From the NCBI GenBank assembly GCA_021234155.1, contig JAJEKV010000022.1:2726728-2790727 (forward strand): DNA of 64,000 bases, in the 5' to 3' direction. The DNA comes from Isoetes taiwanensis. Its lineage: Eukaryota > Streptophyta > Lycopodiopsida > Isoetales > Isoetaceae. Position 1 is the stretch's first letter. Every line of letters starts with the position of its first letter. The position numbers and the translations under genes are program-made. Positions 45,020 to 55,536 of this stretch are shown piece after piece. The notes beneath the pieces were generated by a model that was not told the DNA's origin, ran no database searches, and saw nothing but the letters and a program-made list of their open reading frames with translations.

Positions 45020-46450
45020 CATTTTTTTTTATTTTTATTTTTGAAGGACGACAAACTCTTATTCAATATTCCAGAAGAAGTACACATATAGATGCAGAGA
45101 TAGGAATAAAATCTCAGCAGACAAAGATAATCCACTGAATGCAGCCACCTGTCTATGCATAAGATAAGATACCCAAGCATTCCTCAAAAATCAAACGTTT
45201 TTTCTTAGGAGCAAGCTGAGAACATAGGTATGCCTTCACCAATCTGTCTTGCGCCTCGTGAAGAAGTTGGTCGACACTAATTGACAAGCCTTTGAAGATA
45301 CACAACCGCCTTCTTTCCCAAACAGACCACAACAACTAGCCTGAAGCTAAGTGGAAAGCCTATTGCTGCAAGCTGTTCCAAGTGGAAGGATAAATGGCGA
45401 GAAGCACCTGCTAGCTAGTCAAGGCACATGGAAGAGAGATAGTAACCATGATCAAACTGGCTGAACTTGGTCACATAGAAAGAAGTAGTGCTCAAGACTC
45501 TCAACTTGCCGCTTACACAGTGGGCAGAGTTCTAAAATGTGGGGATAAAACTTATGAACCAGCACATTAACCCACAGACATCTGTGAAGGAGTTGCCACC
45601 ATAAGGTAGAAACTTTGGGATGAAGCAATTTATTCCAGACCCAAGACCACATATGCTTCCACTGAGGAGGGGGAATGCGGAGCTGCCAACCAGCCTGAGA
45701 GGGGACAATGTCAACATCAACCAGCTTTTGATATAACGAATGCACAAGACGTTGTGCATTAACAATTAGGGGAACAGTCCAAATAGGCACATCAATTGAT
45801 TGTGAGGGAGCGTCATGCAGAATATCAGCCAGCTTTTCACAGAGCTCTATCTCATCGAGATAGCATAAACTTAGTCTGAAAAGCATCCAAGTCAACAAGT
45901 GTCCAGCCTCATACCAAGCACCAACTGTGAGAATACTAGCAAGCCCCCAACGCCGCTGAGTCAATGGATGTACAGTAGCACACAGAGGCATGTGATTATC
46001 CAGAGGAATCCAGCAACACGGAGAACGACCTACCTGTGGACACACACCTGGATTAATCTTAAATAGCACACGAACTCTCTCAAGAATCAAGCAGTCCCTT
46101 CAAGAAGGGGGAAGCATTCGGATATGGACAAAGCTGATAAAAGAGACACCAAGGAAGAACTGCCCTAAGTGTCGGTTTCCCAAAAGGAATACACTGCCCA
46201 AGTGCTTGTGCAACCAATCTCATTCCAGGCGAATGTACCATGCCTGCCAAGTAGCGACAAATCAACTTAGATATCATAATTTTACTCTGTAAATCAAAGT
46301 CAATCATACCGAGACCTCCAGCAAATCTTGGTTTGATACATGTGGACCAAGCAACCTTCACAACTACACCTGTCTCAGTACCTGCCCAAATGAAGTTACG
46401 GACAATTGTGACAACCTCTTGAAACTTTGTTTATGAGGCAAGCACAACAG
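45020..46450 (-). mobile_element. 5'-truncated L1-type LINE insertion
   Basis: A 1.43-kb insertion flanked by a perfect 17-bp duplication. On the minus strand it starts in the post-RT region (EVVTIVRNFIWAG, about 46420) and ends in an A-rich tail (T-rich on plus, about 45022-45046). Coding order: KVAWSTCIKPRFAGGLGMID (46361-46080), then a frame with VWNKLLHPKVSTLWWQLLHR and ELCPLCKRQVESLEHYFFLC (46090-45452; the zf-RVT domain with CxxC..HxxxxC). The final piece is LWSVWERRRLCIFKG (45335-45153). About two frame breaks separate these. It is related to, but clearly distinct from, the full-length element at 26.4 kb. Confidence 0.93.
45452..46090 (-). pseudogene. LINE zf-RVT C-terminal domain fragment
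   Basis: 212 open codons. The N-terminal part is the linker after RT (CWIPLDNHMPLCATVHPLTQ, WYEAGHLLTWMLF). The C-terminal part is the RVT zinc-binding domain, LHPKVSTLWWQLLHRCLWVN ... CPLCKRQVESLEHYFFLCDQ, with the Cys-Cys-His-Cys ligands intact. The next segment, LWSVWERRRLCIFKG, is in another frame. It cannot act alone; it is the residue of an ORF2. Confidence 0.8.
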
Positions 46451-46467
46451 ATCTACTAACAAATATA
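46451..46467. repeat. Target-site duplication, right copy (17 bp)
   Basis: ATCTACTAACAAATATA, identical to 45003-45019. Confidence 0.95.
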
Positions 46468-46634
46468 TCAATTGAATCTGCTCCTAAAGGCGAAAAAAAT
46501 ACCTCAAGACTTAGATGAGAGATTATTCTGAGCCCCAATTCATCCCACAACAAAAAATGACGCAAACATAGCTTAGAACTAGCAGCACTTGAAGAGAACA
46601 AAGAGTTAGAATCATCATATTTTTTAAAGCGATC

Positions 46635-47995
46635 TGTACACCACCGAGTCGGGTGGGCAGCCAACCACCACAAAGTCAAGTGGGGAGCCAAACTAACCGA
46701 CAGAGCCACCAAGTCAAGTGGGCAGCCAACTAGTCGAACCAAACACCACCGAGTCGGGTGGGCAGCCAACCACTAGCAAGTCGAGTGGGGAGCCAAACAC
46801 CACCAACTCGGGTGGGTAGCGAATCTGATCGACCCGACCACACGACACGACCAAGTCTGGTGGGCAGCCAACTAACCGAACCAAACACCACCCAGTCAGG
46901 TGGGCAGCCAAACACCACCAAGTCGTGTGGGTAGCCAAGCTGATCGATCAGACAACAACGGCGATCCAAGTCCTCGCCAAGTCGGATGGGTAGCCGACAG
47001 AGCCGTCAAGTCGAGTGGGCAGCCACGGGTGGGCAGCCAACCACCACCAAGTCGAGTGGGGAGCCAAACACAACCAAGTCGGGTGGGTAGCCAAACAAAC
47101 CGCATTTAATCACCAAGTCGTGGGCAGCCAACTAACCGAACCAAACACCACCGAAGTCGAGTGGGGAGCCAAACACAACCAAGTCGGGTGGGAAGCCAAC
47201 AACGGCGGGCCAAAGACCTGACCAAGTCGGATGGGTAGCCAAACACCACCAAACCATGTGGGCAGCCAACCACCACCAAGTCGTGTACCCAACCGACAGA
47301 GCCACCAAGTCGGGTGGGCAGCCAACTAACCGAACCAAACACCACCGAAGCCCGGGCAGCCAAACACAACCAAGTCGGGTGGAAGCCAACGACGGCGCGG
47401 GGCCAAAGACCCGACCAAGTCGGATGGGTAGCCAACCACCGCCGAAGTCGCGGTGTGGAGCCAACCACCACCAAGTCGTGTGGGGAGCCAAACACCACCA
47501 AGTCGGTTGGGTAGCCAAACTAACCGACAGAGCCACCAAGTCAGATGGGCAGCCAACCAACCGCACCAAACACCACCGAAGCCTGCCTAAACCGACTACC
47601 ACCAAGCCGGGTGGGGAGCCAAACACCACCAAGTCGGGTGGGTAGCCAAACAGATCGATCTGACCACACTGACACGACCAAGTCGGGTGGGCAGCCAACT
47701 AATCGACACCACCGAGTCTGGTGGGCAGCCAAACACCACTGAGCCGGGTGGGGAACCAACCGCCACCGAGTCGGACAACGGCGGGCAACTAACCGAGCCA
47801 CAAACGCCATCACAAGCTGGGTGGGCCGCCAACCAACGGAGCCAACCACACGACACCACCAATGGGAGCCAAGTAACCAAACCAAACACCACCAAGCCAG
47901 GTGGGCTGCCAACCAACATAGCCAATCAAACGACACCACCAAGTCCGGCATGGGGGCCAATTAACCAAACCCAACACCACCAAGTCTGGTTGCTC
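46635..47995. repeat. GC-rich minisatellite (AAGTCGGGTGGGCAGCCAA core)
   Basis: About 1.36 kb of imperfect units of roughly 25-45 bp built on CACCACCAAGTCGGGTGGG, CAGCCAA and an optional CTAACCGAACCAAA spacer. Because units vary in length, long open frames appear on both strands (for example 47132-47698 minus, full of WLPTRLGG peptides). These are repeat artefacts. Towards the right end the units drift (ACACGACACCACCAA, GAGCCAAGTAACC). Confidence 0.93.
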
Positions 47996-48264
47996 CATGG
48001 AATCCCCCCTCGGCAGCGGCTTGGAAGAATGAACATCTAAGTGCCAGTGTCTTGCAACCCTCCCCAGGACTTGGGAGAAAAAATGACCAAGTGCCACGAG
48101 TAACCCTCCCCAAGCAGCTCGGGTGGAGAAAAAATGACCAAGTGTTGGGTTCCTCCACTTGATCGGCCATGCTTGGAGGAAGTGTTGGCTTGCAACCCTC
48201 CCTAGAACTTGGAGAAATGACCAAGTGCCATGACGTAACCCTCCCCACATACCTAGGGAGGAGA
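47996..48264. repeat. Second tandem repeat (AATGACCAAGTGCCA ... AACCCTCCCC)
   Basis: Four diverged units of about 55-75 bp contain ACTTGG.GAGAA, AATGACCAAGTG and AACCCTCCC. They lie between the minisatellite and the rRNA fragment. No coding potential. Confidence 0.75.
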
Positions 48265-48764
48265 GGGACAAATCGCAAAGACAAGAGGTCGAACCTCAAC
48301 GGATCGTAGCGGCAAGGCTACTCTTCCGTGCACAGTACCCCGTCTTAATTTAAGTCGTCTGCATAGGATCTATCTCCCCGGCCGTTTGGAATTATCCTAC
48401 AAAGGCGACCCCCCTCATCCTCTTCGGGACGAGAGGAGGCATCCCTCGACACGGGCTCTCGGGGGCACACAAGGCACCCCTAACAGTAGTCGGGTCACAA
48501 CCGAGGAGGTAAAGAGCGCCGCATCTAGCATGGATTCTGTTTTAGAGGCGTTCAGTCATAATCCTACGCATGGTAGCTTCGCGCCACTGGCTTTTCAACC
48601 AAGCGCAATGACCAAGTATGCGAATCAACGGTTCCTCTCGTACTAAGTTGGATTACTATTGCGGCACAGTGCATCAGTAGGGTAAAACTAACCTGTGTCA
48701 CGACGGTCTAAACCCAGCTCACGTTCCGTATTGGTGGGTGAACAATCCAACACTTGGTGAATTC

Positions 48765-48809
<45 letters not shown>

Positions 48810-48832
48810 AACGTCGCTATGAACGCTTGGCT

Positions 48833-48864
<32 letters not shown>

Positions 48865-48868
48865 TCCA
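48265..48868 (-). pseudogene. 26S (LSU) rRNA 3'-end pseudogene
   Basis: On the minus strand the sequence runs from AAAAGTTACCACAGGGATAA (48868) through GCGACGTTGCTTTTTGATCC, AACGTGAGCTGGGTTTAGAC, AGTACGAGAGGAACCG, GGCGCGAAGCTACCATGCG and GACTTAAATTAAGACGGGGT to about 48265. It is a colinear match to the last 600 or so nucleotides of plant 26S rRNA, including the peptidyl-transferase-region helix and the sarcin-ricin neighbourhood (CTTAGTACGAGAGG). Many substitutions and small gaps show it is not a functional gene. No 5.8S, ITS or 18S is present. Confidence 0.93.
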
Positions 48869-50505
48869 AAATAATTCTATTTTCTTGTTCCTACTTTTTG
48901 GTTTTTGAGAATAGAGGACCAACATCCCATACATAATTATGGTGTAAATGTTGGCTTTGGGTTCAGCCCTAGACCAGAAGATTGATATTTGATCAGTCGA
49001 TCATGTGGCTAAGGTTTGATGCAGCTATAACATAGCTAAGGGCTATGGTGCTGGGCGGATATTCTCTCATATAAAGCAGGGAGCTTTCTGTTTCTAGTAT
49101 TGAGGAACTAATTAAAAATTCCCTCAAAGTCTTGTTCCTCAAATTCCCGACAAGTACCTACTACTTTCTGTTGCAAGGATCTATTACTGCTTGCAAGAAC
49201 CTACTACTTTCTGTTGCAAGAACCTACTGTTTTATATTGTAGCACGTAGTAAATGGGAAGCAAATACTGATGATCAGATTTCATGCGGCCTGAACAAGCA
49301 GAAGGGAAGAGACAACATTTTGGCAATGATAGATTCTTCCATGTCCACATGTTGGATCCTTCCATGTCTACATTTTGGCAAGGATAGATTCTTCCATGTC
49401 TTCTGCTTATGGAAAACAAATAACTTAAATGAATAGAAACATGCTACGATAAGGACTTTCAATGCACGTTTTCCTTGATCTTTTCTAGATTGCACAGTAG
49501 ATAGATCTGGATATGCTTTGATCTTGAATGCATAGTTATCAACTCCAAGGTGGCCGGGCTTCTCTACAAAGCGATTTTGGTAGTATATGGTCGTACAAAT
49601 GCAATAAGCGAGTTCTTTCTTCTTCTAGATTTTGGTATATTGTTAAATTTTTTCGATCAGAAATGATAGTAAAGAAGGAGTTTCTGATTGATGATCTTGC
49701 GGCCTGCAATTTAAAGACACTGGGATGTCCCTCAGTCTAAACCTCTCTTGGCAAAATATAGAAACACAATGGAGTCCTGGAAACACCTTGCATATCAAGG
49801 CACTGACTTTTTACGTTGACACAAACATTTAAACAATTGCAGAAATTGTTCTTAAGATGGGTTGTCCCACATTTTTTGAGGTCCCACGTGGAAAGTGTTG
49901 CAGTTCTGTTTCATTCACATTATGAACAAGCAAAAATAAAAAAAGGACCTTATGCAAAGCCTCCATTCAATTTTCTACCGCAAATTACCATCTATAAAAT
50001 GCTTTGTATAGAAATCCTTAACACCACAAATAAGTATATGGAATGATGTCGGAATAGTATTTTTATGAATGAATGCATACGTGTAATATTTCATGAATAG
50101 TCTTTCTATATATGGCTCTTTCATTTCAGAATCTTGTCTAATTTAAAAAGCCCATTCAATAACCTATATTATGACCAATATAGCAAATAAGCCTATAACA
50201 TGTTTGCTGCCTTAGGCCTCTGCTAGCATGTGCTATAGCAATGCTAATAGCACTATTTTGTCTAAGGAAATTGTATTAATATCTATGTGTCTAAACAACT
50301 ACAGATATCTACATGTGAGGCCCTAACATAAGAGTATATAACAGAACAATATAACCTCCCAAATACAATGGAGCCGTGCACTGCTAGAAGTGCTTAATTT
50401 CTCGGAAGACCCTTGCTTGCTTCAAGTTGGGCCCGTGGTGGACCCTCTTTGGTGCTATTGGCCCAGATGGAGGGGTTTTTGGTTGATTCTTTGGCCTGTC
50501 GCCCA
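48869..50505. other. Intergenic with a small repeat
   Basis: At 49156-49225 CTACTACTTTCTGTTGCAAG occurs about three times with changes. Frames at 49191-49436 and 49528-49740 are unsupported. No gene is recognised. Confidence 0.45.
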
Positions 50506-51175
50506 TTACGATCTTCTGGACATTTTATAGTACCAATCATTGTATCTCATCCACCATTGGAGGTAGACCTTAAAGGCTGCCTTCTTTCTTTCAAACTCAA
50601 TATCGTGCTTGAGCTTGAATGGCCTCTCCCCCGCCTTCGGTGGCTTGGGCCACTTTGGGTGAGGCGGTCTGGTGTTGGGGTCTGAGGTCTCTCCTCCTCC
50701 TCCTCCTCCTCTTCCTCCTCCTCCTCCTCCTCTTCCTCCTTCTCCTCCTCCTCCGGGTGATGTCCTGCGAGGTTCTTCAATATGGACGGTCCCCTGCGGC
50801 CTGTCCTCCCTATGCTTAGTTCTCCTCTCCCATTGCTTCTCCCTTCCTTCTCTCTCCTCCCCTTTCTCCTCCCATTCTCTCATCTTCTCCTTCCCCTTCC
50901 CCTTCCTCTTCCTTGAAGGCCCCCCCATCTCCTGCTGCTTGTTGCTGCTGCTGGGGTCTTCCCTCACTCCCGGAGAGAGTATCCCGGACAACGTACTCGT
51001 CGATGTGCTAAATCACCGTGGGAGAGCTGCTTGAGACTCGTTCATCTGTGGTGTGGTAGGTCTCATCGGTGGAGTCTGAGGTGCTGGGCTCTTCATCCTC
51101 GCCCTGCCGCGGCCTTAGGTGCTCAGGGATCTTCTTGCCACTCCCCACGGCTAGCTCTGCCATGCTGGGCCTCTT
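50506..51175 (-). CDS. Charged low-complexity ORF, unrecognised
   Basis: A 161-codon minus frame (50991-50506) reads SSSNKQQEMGGPSRKRKGKG, a Glu/Arg/Lys-rich stretch, a Gly/Arg/Glu run from the (CTC)n tract, then KLKHDIEFERKKAAFKVYL and QWWMRYNDWYYKMSRRS. Upstream in another frame an ATG-led stretch, MAELAVGSGKKIPEHLRPRQ then STSDSTDETYHTTDE (51165-51025), ends at a stop. This arrangement (short acidic start, basic middle, aromatic-rich end) could be the gag-like N-terminus of a retrotransposon or part of a host gene. I recognise neither. Confidence 0.25.
50690..50758. repeat. (TCC)n-rich microsatellite
   Basis: CTCCTCCTC and CTTCCTCC units encode poly-Pro, poly-Leu or poly-Gly/Glu depending on frame. 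Confidence 0.9.
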
Positions 51176-51658
51176 TCAGGGGCTCCTAACATTCCTTGCG
51201 GTGCACTTGGTGCGTGATTGATTAACTTGGTTGGGGGAACTGATTAACTTAAGCTAAGATCAAGAGAGAGAGAGAGAGAGGGTTTAAGGCGAAATTAGGA
51301 AAAGAGGCTAAAATGGTGTTTAAGAAGGTAAAGATGCTCTCCATGCCAAGGAATATTCCATTGCCATTATTACTCATATTAATTAGCCACCTTATTAATG
51401 GTTATTCCCTTTTTATTATTTTTTTGAATTTTTCATTTTTCTAATGGTTTGGGATTTTAATTATGAATTTGCGCCATTTTTCACCCAGTTCTCGAATTTG
51501 GATGATTTTTTGCGTGAAATGTGATGCCAATGCATAATTTCCAATTTAAATTTACTAGAATGCTCATTTGACTCATTCTTTTCCCCTGAATCTATAATTT
51601 AGCCTAACTCTATGACCCTGATACTTGGGAAAAAAAATTCTCCCATTTTTGAGATTCA
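51176..51658. other. Intergenic with (GA)n
   Basis: A GA run of about nine units is at 51264-51283; the rest is AT-rich, no gene seen. Confidence 0.5.
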
Positions 51659-51739
51659 ATGTTGGAATTCTCATTCCATACTCTACTAGTCCAATTAATC
51701 TGCTTAGTCAGGTTTATAGCCAGTGCTAGCTCTTGCTCG

Positions 51740-52348
51740 ACCAAGAACATTGCTCTGACACATGTTAAGCTGGCACACTATCAGCAGCAAGTCAATCCTA
51801 GGCTCACAAGAGGCCCACACCAGTACTTGTACACCCAGCTACCCATGAAGAAGCGCAGGCTTATAGCTTCCATTCGCACGGGGGCACATCGCCTCCGCAT
51901 TGAAACAGGGCGTTGGGCCCGGGAAGCACGAGAGCAAAGGCTTTGCCAGTGTTGCCACCAGGGCGCGATTGAGGATGAATGTCATGCCCTCCAGATCTGC
52001 CCAGCATTTGCCCATATCCGAGAGCGATATATTCGATTACTAGTGCCTGGCCAGCCGTTGCATCAGTTATTGACTACGGCGTCAGTGGGTTTGTTGGGGT
52101 CGTACCTCCAGGAGGTTATGGATGCACGGGCTCGTTTGTGTCCTGCGGGACGGCATTGAACTGTCCTATGCAATTGTACAGTGTGCCAGCATGCTTATTA
52201 CTGCTAAGGTTTTTCCCTCGAAAACCCTTCGGGGCGGGGGTTTTTTTAATCCTGTCAGTAATATGCTTGCTGCTCTCTTTTTTGTTTGGGTCCCATAGGC
52301 CAATTGGTCTCCGTGGACGCTAAAAACCTATTCTATTCTATTCTATTC
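51740..52348 (+). mobile_element. LINE 3' fragment, same family as 42.2-43.9 kb, (TATTC)4 tail
   Basis: The 3' part of a 166-codon open frame (51659-52159) carries the ORF2 C-terminus: QLPMKKRRLIASIRTGAHRL, RLCQCCHQGAIEDECHALQI, then CPAFAHIRERYIRL (a CxxC..H..C zinc knuckle) and LLGSYLQEVMDARARLC. The last matches LGSYLQEVMDMRDQLC in the 43.6-kb copy. Then come the hairpin (TTTTCCCTCGAAAACCCTTC, GGGGCGGGGGTTTTTTT; about 52210-52247), GGGTCCCATAGGCCAATTGG ... GTGGACGCTAAAAACC and four TATTC units (52329-52348). This copy is 5'-truncated but its C-terminal frame is still open, so it is younger than the 42-kb copy. Confidence 0.85.
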
Positions 52349-52357
52349 TGATACCAT

Positions 52358-52864
52358 TGTGATGCTCCCCGGAAGTATATGACGCCCCGCCGTATACTTT
52401 ACGGGAAATCCCCCATCCACCATCAACTGCTACATGGGCCCTCCGTCTACTCCGTTCCTGAGATGGCCAGGACGCGGGTAGAGAAACAGGGGGGTGTCTT
52501 GCGCGCCCATCCCTCTATGGGCTCATATAACAATGGAAGCATATGATAATGTCAGCCCGGCAACCATATAACATAATCAACTACCGCGAAGGGTAGCACA
52601 TCCATCCATCTATAGATACATCAATGATAATAATATATCTTAAAACACATAAGCTCCTACCCAGGCTCAAACACCTAAGGGGAAGGTAAATTGACGATTG
52701 GGCCTCACTGGCTATAGACAATGGCTAGGGTTGACCACTCCATCTGCCCCTCCTGTGCGTACATTGCAAATGGGCTAAATCAGGCTCTGATGTAATTATA
52801 ACTCGCTGGAGACATAGTCTCATGGTATCACCCATTAAGACTACTCCGGGTTGCATCTCCCACT
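52358..52864 (-). mobile_element. LTR fragment of the Ty3/gypsy element family
   Basis: TGTGATGCTCCCCGGAAGTA ... CGCCGTATAC ... GGGCCCTCCGTCTA ... AGGCTCCTACCCAGG-like ... GCTATAGACAATGGCTAGGG ... ACTACTCCGGGTTGCATCTC aligns with 61548-62100, the LTR at the right end of the window. Homology begins at the LTR terminus (TGTGAYG), ten bases after the LINE tail, and stops abruptly near 52864. It is probably a truncated solo LTR. Confidence 0.75.
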
Positions 52865-53779
52865 CTTCTATTGCCCTTTCCATACTCCTCTATCCGCAAC
52901 CAACAAGGGCCGATTTGGCAAATCCGTTCCATTTGGATAATTTAAAACCTCCTTCTGAGACATCTGAAGCCCTTTTGGGCAAAATTGCAGCAAGAGATGG
53001 GGAAACCGATCGGAATCTGTCGGCTTATCCCTTGCCTCCAAAAAAGGAACAAATTTCTTAGTAATGGGATTGCTTGGATGTGAAAGAAGAGGAAGAATAG
53101 CCGCTTCTAAAATAGTGGAGCAAATATTACGCGAGATAAAATATGCTATAATTAATAGAATAGTGGAGCAAATATTACATAAGATAAAATATGCTATAAT
53201 TAACAGTAATTTGAGGCAACCGTTGTTTACTATTGGGTATTGTAAGTTAAATGATCTGATTCAATTTAGAGGCATTCCAATCAATTCTTTCTTCCATCCT
53301 AATTCACATGGAAGTGCACTGATCATGAAGCAAAAGAATTTGGATTCGAATGTGCAAATTTTTGAGATAATCTTGGATTGGAGGTAAAATTATCAATAGC
53401 CCTAGATGTGTGGCACAAGAAGAGCCAAAAGTAATGATAAAATCCAAAATTCTAGTATTAGGCCCCCAAAATATCTCTTTCCTAAGATTTGTGCGTAGGT
53501 AAGCTGGAAAAAGGGGGACTTCGAATTTTTTTTCTCTATGGTCTGAGGGGCGCTCTTTTTTTTTGTGCCTGCTCTGCATGGTCGGATATAGCAGATCTTG
53601 GCTTCACGGGGCTGCTAAGAACAGCTCGATGCAAGCGCCCGCACAGCTGGAGCCGTGTGCAAATGGTGCCTCTGCCCAAATCAGCCTGTTGGAGTTTGTG
53701 TTTGTGGCTGGCGATGGCATCTTCAGCGTCTGTTGGTAGTGGAGGTAAGATTTGAGTTTCTTTTTTACAAGATTAGAAG
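52865..53779. other. Intergenic with a 50-bp tandem duplication
   Basis: AATAGTGGAGCAAATATTAC ... GATAAAATATGCTATAATTA occurs twice in tandem at about 53110-53205. At 53560-53745 a GC-richer stretch is open in several frames and ends near a GGAGGTAAGA splice-donor-like site (53741-53750). It might be an upstream exon of the gene-like segment that follows. Confidence 0.4.
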
Positions 53780-54223
53780 ATGTTCTTCCGTAAGCTTGGA
53801 AGGGCAACTGTGAAAGGCTCCTTGGATGCAGAGGGCAGGCCTCCAGAGAGTAGTGCTGTTGCTGCTTGTAGGAGTTTGTGGAAAGATTTTAGCCTTGCAG
53901 ATGATCCGGATTTCCATAAAAGCTCGCATATGGAAGTGGAGCAGTCTGTTCCTGTAGATACCCAGGGCCGCTTGCATGAAGATGTGAGGCCCCATGCTTC
54001 TGTGCAGCCTTCTAAACTTGCCAGCCCTTGTGCCAAAGGTCCGAATTTTGCCACAACAACTGCTGTGTTTGTAGATAGGGATGAGGGGAAACAAATTTTC
54101 CCCCCATGCAAGAAGCTTGCAGTGAGGAAGAAAGTCATCAGCAAGCCCACAAGAAACGCCGCTGCTATCAGAGATGAGCCCTCTTCCTTGGATCTTAGTG
54201 TCATTATCATGTTGGTGGTGTAG
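53780..54223 (+). CDS. Unrecognised coding-like exon
   Basis: 147 open codons on plus (MFFRKLGRATVKGSLDAEGR ... LWKDFSLADDPDFHKSS ... KQIFPPCKKLAVRKKVISKP). A minus frame of nearly the same length also exists, so strand is uncertain. Base composition is GC-richer than the neighbourhood and similar to the exons at 54.6-55.5 kb on plus, which is why I favour plus. No domain is recognised. The end may extend past a splice site. Confidence 0.3.
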   Translation: MFFRKLGRATVKGSLDAEGRPPESSAVAACRSLWKDFSLADDPDFHKSSHMEVEQSVPVDTQGRLHEDVRPHASVQPSKLASPCAKGPNFATTTAVFVDRDEGKQIFPPCKKLAVRKKVISKPTRNAAAIRDEPSSLDLSVIIMLVV

Positions 54224-54599
54224 ATGTGTGGGAGTCAATTATACTGCTATTTTTAGTTTCCTGGAATCTGACTGCCTGGGGATATTGTGAGCTTAGAGAG
54301 GGGCTCCAACCTCGACCATCTGCATGTCCAGGCAGTCTTCAGAATTGCTCTCACTAGTCATATGGCTATAAACTTGAGGCTGAAAAAGAGCCTGGGATGG
54401 GACACGCATAAACCTGCTGGGGGAGTTAGGCATGTGCAAAGCCCTCAAGGACACAAAGATGCACTGTTATGAGGGAATGATAGGCTAGTGCCTAAAGGAC
54501 TTAGGTAAGCTCCATTATAGACATCACATGAAGAATGTGACAGCGGATCAAATTGAAAGGGGTAAGAATCTCTACGCTCTGTATGGGGCTGGAGAAAAT

Positions 54600-55536
54600 A
54601 AGAACTGCGTCACTCTTATAATCGTAACTTGTTTGCAAAAGCAAAACATTTCCATATGTACCATGGCCGTAGGCATGTCAGTGCGTCACTTGTTCAAACC
54701 ATCTGTAGGATGCTGCAAACGGAGAAGTTTGTATTTAGTGGATCGTGGGTATTGCCAATAAACACAACCTTCATTTCCCAGCATCGTGTTGAAGCTGTCT
54801 GGAGATTGACTCTAGATCCTGCACATGCCTCCCATAGTGATGTCAGGAATGTATTGTTTGGGCTGCCTCCTGGAATTGTACCTGTAGAGCGAGTTGGTAA
54901 GGGAAGAAGATGCTATTGGGATGCTAATGCTGGTGTGAGTCTTGATGAGGCCAACGCTTGTGAGATGGACAGTGATGAAGGATTTGATGATGGAGAGGGG
55001 TGTCCAGAGCCTATAGATATGCGAAATTCTAGGCCATGGGATGTTTTCATACCTGTGGGTGTGGAGGATCAGACTTTTGCTGCTCTCTAGCTCATTTTCG
55101 GACTTTGTGTTTATGTACATATTTCATTTTTCTTGCAGGAGCTCGAAAGGAGATAGAGAAGACTGAAGGAATGGCAGATCTAGATGCGATTTTTAGCCCG
55201 GTCATGAATCTTGACACTGATTCTGATGAAGATCGCATTGCGGATGCGCATATTGCTGCTGATGGCAAGCCAAAGTCCTTTCATTTGCACGTGGATGTGG
55301 AGTTGCTAGCTAAGGAGACAATGATGTCCATTCCTGAACTGAAGACAACTCTTGGGAATACCATACAGCGCCTTGATGAGGCGTTGCATTGTTTGGACAT
55401 GGATGACCTGAAAGTATCCCTGAAGCAACGCAGGGTGTTCCGAGCGTAGATGAATCTTATGAGAGCCACACTGATAAGGCATTTGAATGCATTAGAGCGC
55501 CTTGGTAGAGCAGCATTTCGGACTATGCAGGCCTAG
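54600..55536 (+). CDS. Unrecognised two-exon gene, possibly with an in-frame stop
   Basis: Exon A (about 54600-55058) reads KAKHFHMYHGRRHVSASLVQ, VEAVWRLTLDPAHASHSDVR, FGLPPGIVPVERVGKGRR, then an acidic stretch and RPWDVFIPVG. A GTGTGG donor at 55059 and a TTCTTGCAG acceptor ending at 55138 join it in frame to exon B: ARKEIEKTEGMADLDAIFSP, NLDTDSDEDR, LHVDVELLAKETMMSIPEL, LGNTIQRLDEALHCLDMDD. TAG at 55447-55449 is followed in the same frame by MNLMRATLIRHLNALERLGR and AAFRTMQA, then TAG at 55534. The continuation looks helical and coding. No family is recognised. The 80-bp intron is my inference from phase. Confidence 0.4.

Noticed and set aside
46431-48299. Many 70-190 codon frames on both strands
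   Set aside because: All consist of translated minisatellite units with no non-repeat sequence.
48265-48868. Working 26S rRNA gene
   Set aside because: Only the last 600 or so bases, many substitutions and gaps, and no neighbouring 5.8S, ITS or 18S.
50672-51034. Pro/Leu/Ser-rich plus-strand frame
   Set aside because: Driven by the (TCC)n tract, starts at a non-ATG codon and is antisense to a comparably long minus frame.
53765-54238. 157- and 145-codon minus frames
   Set aside because: Not excluded outright, but the adjacent spliceable exons are on plus, so the plus frame was preferred.
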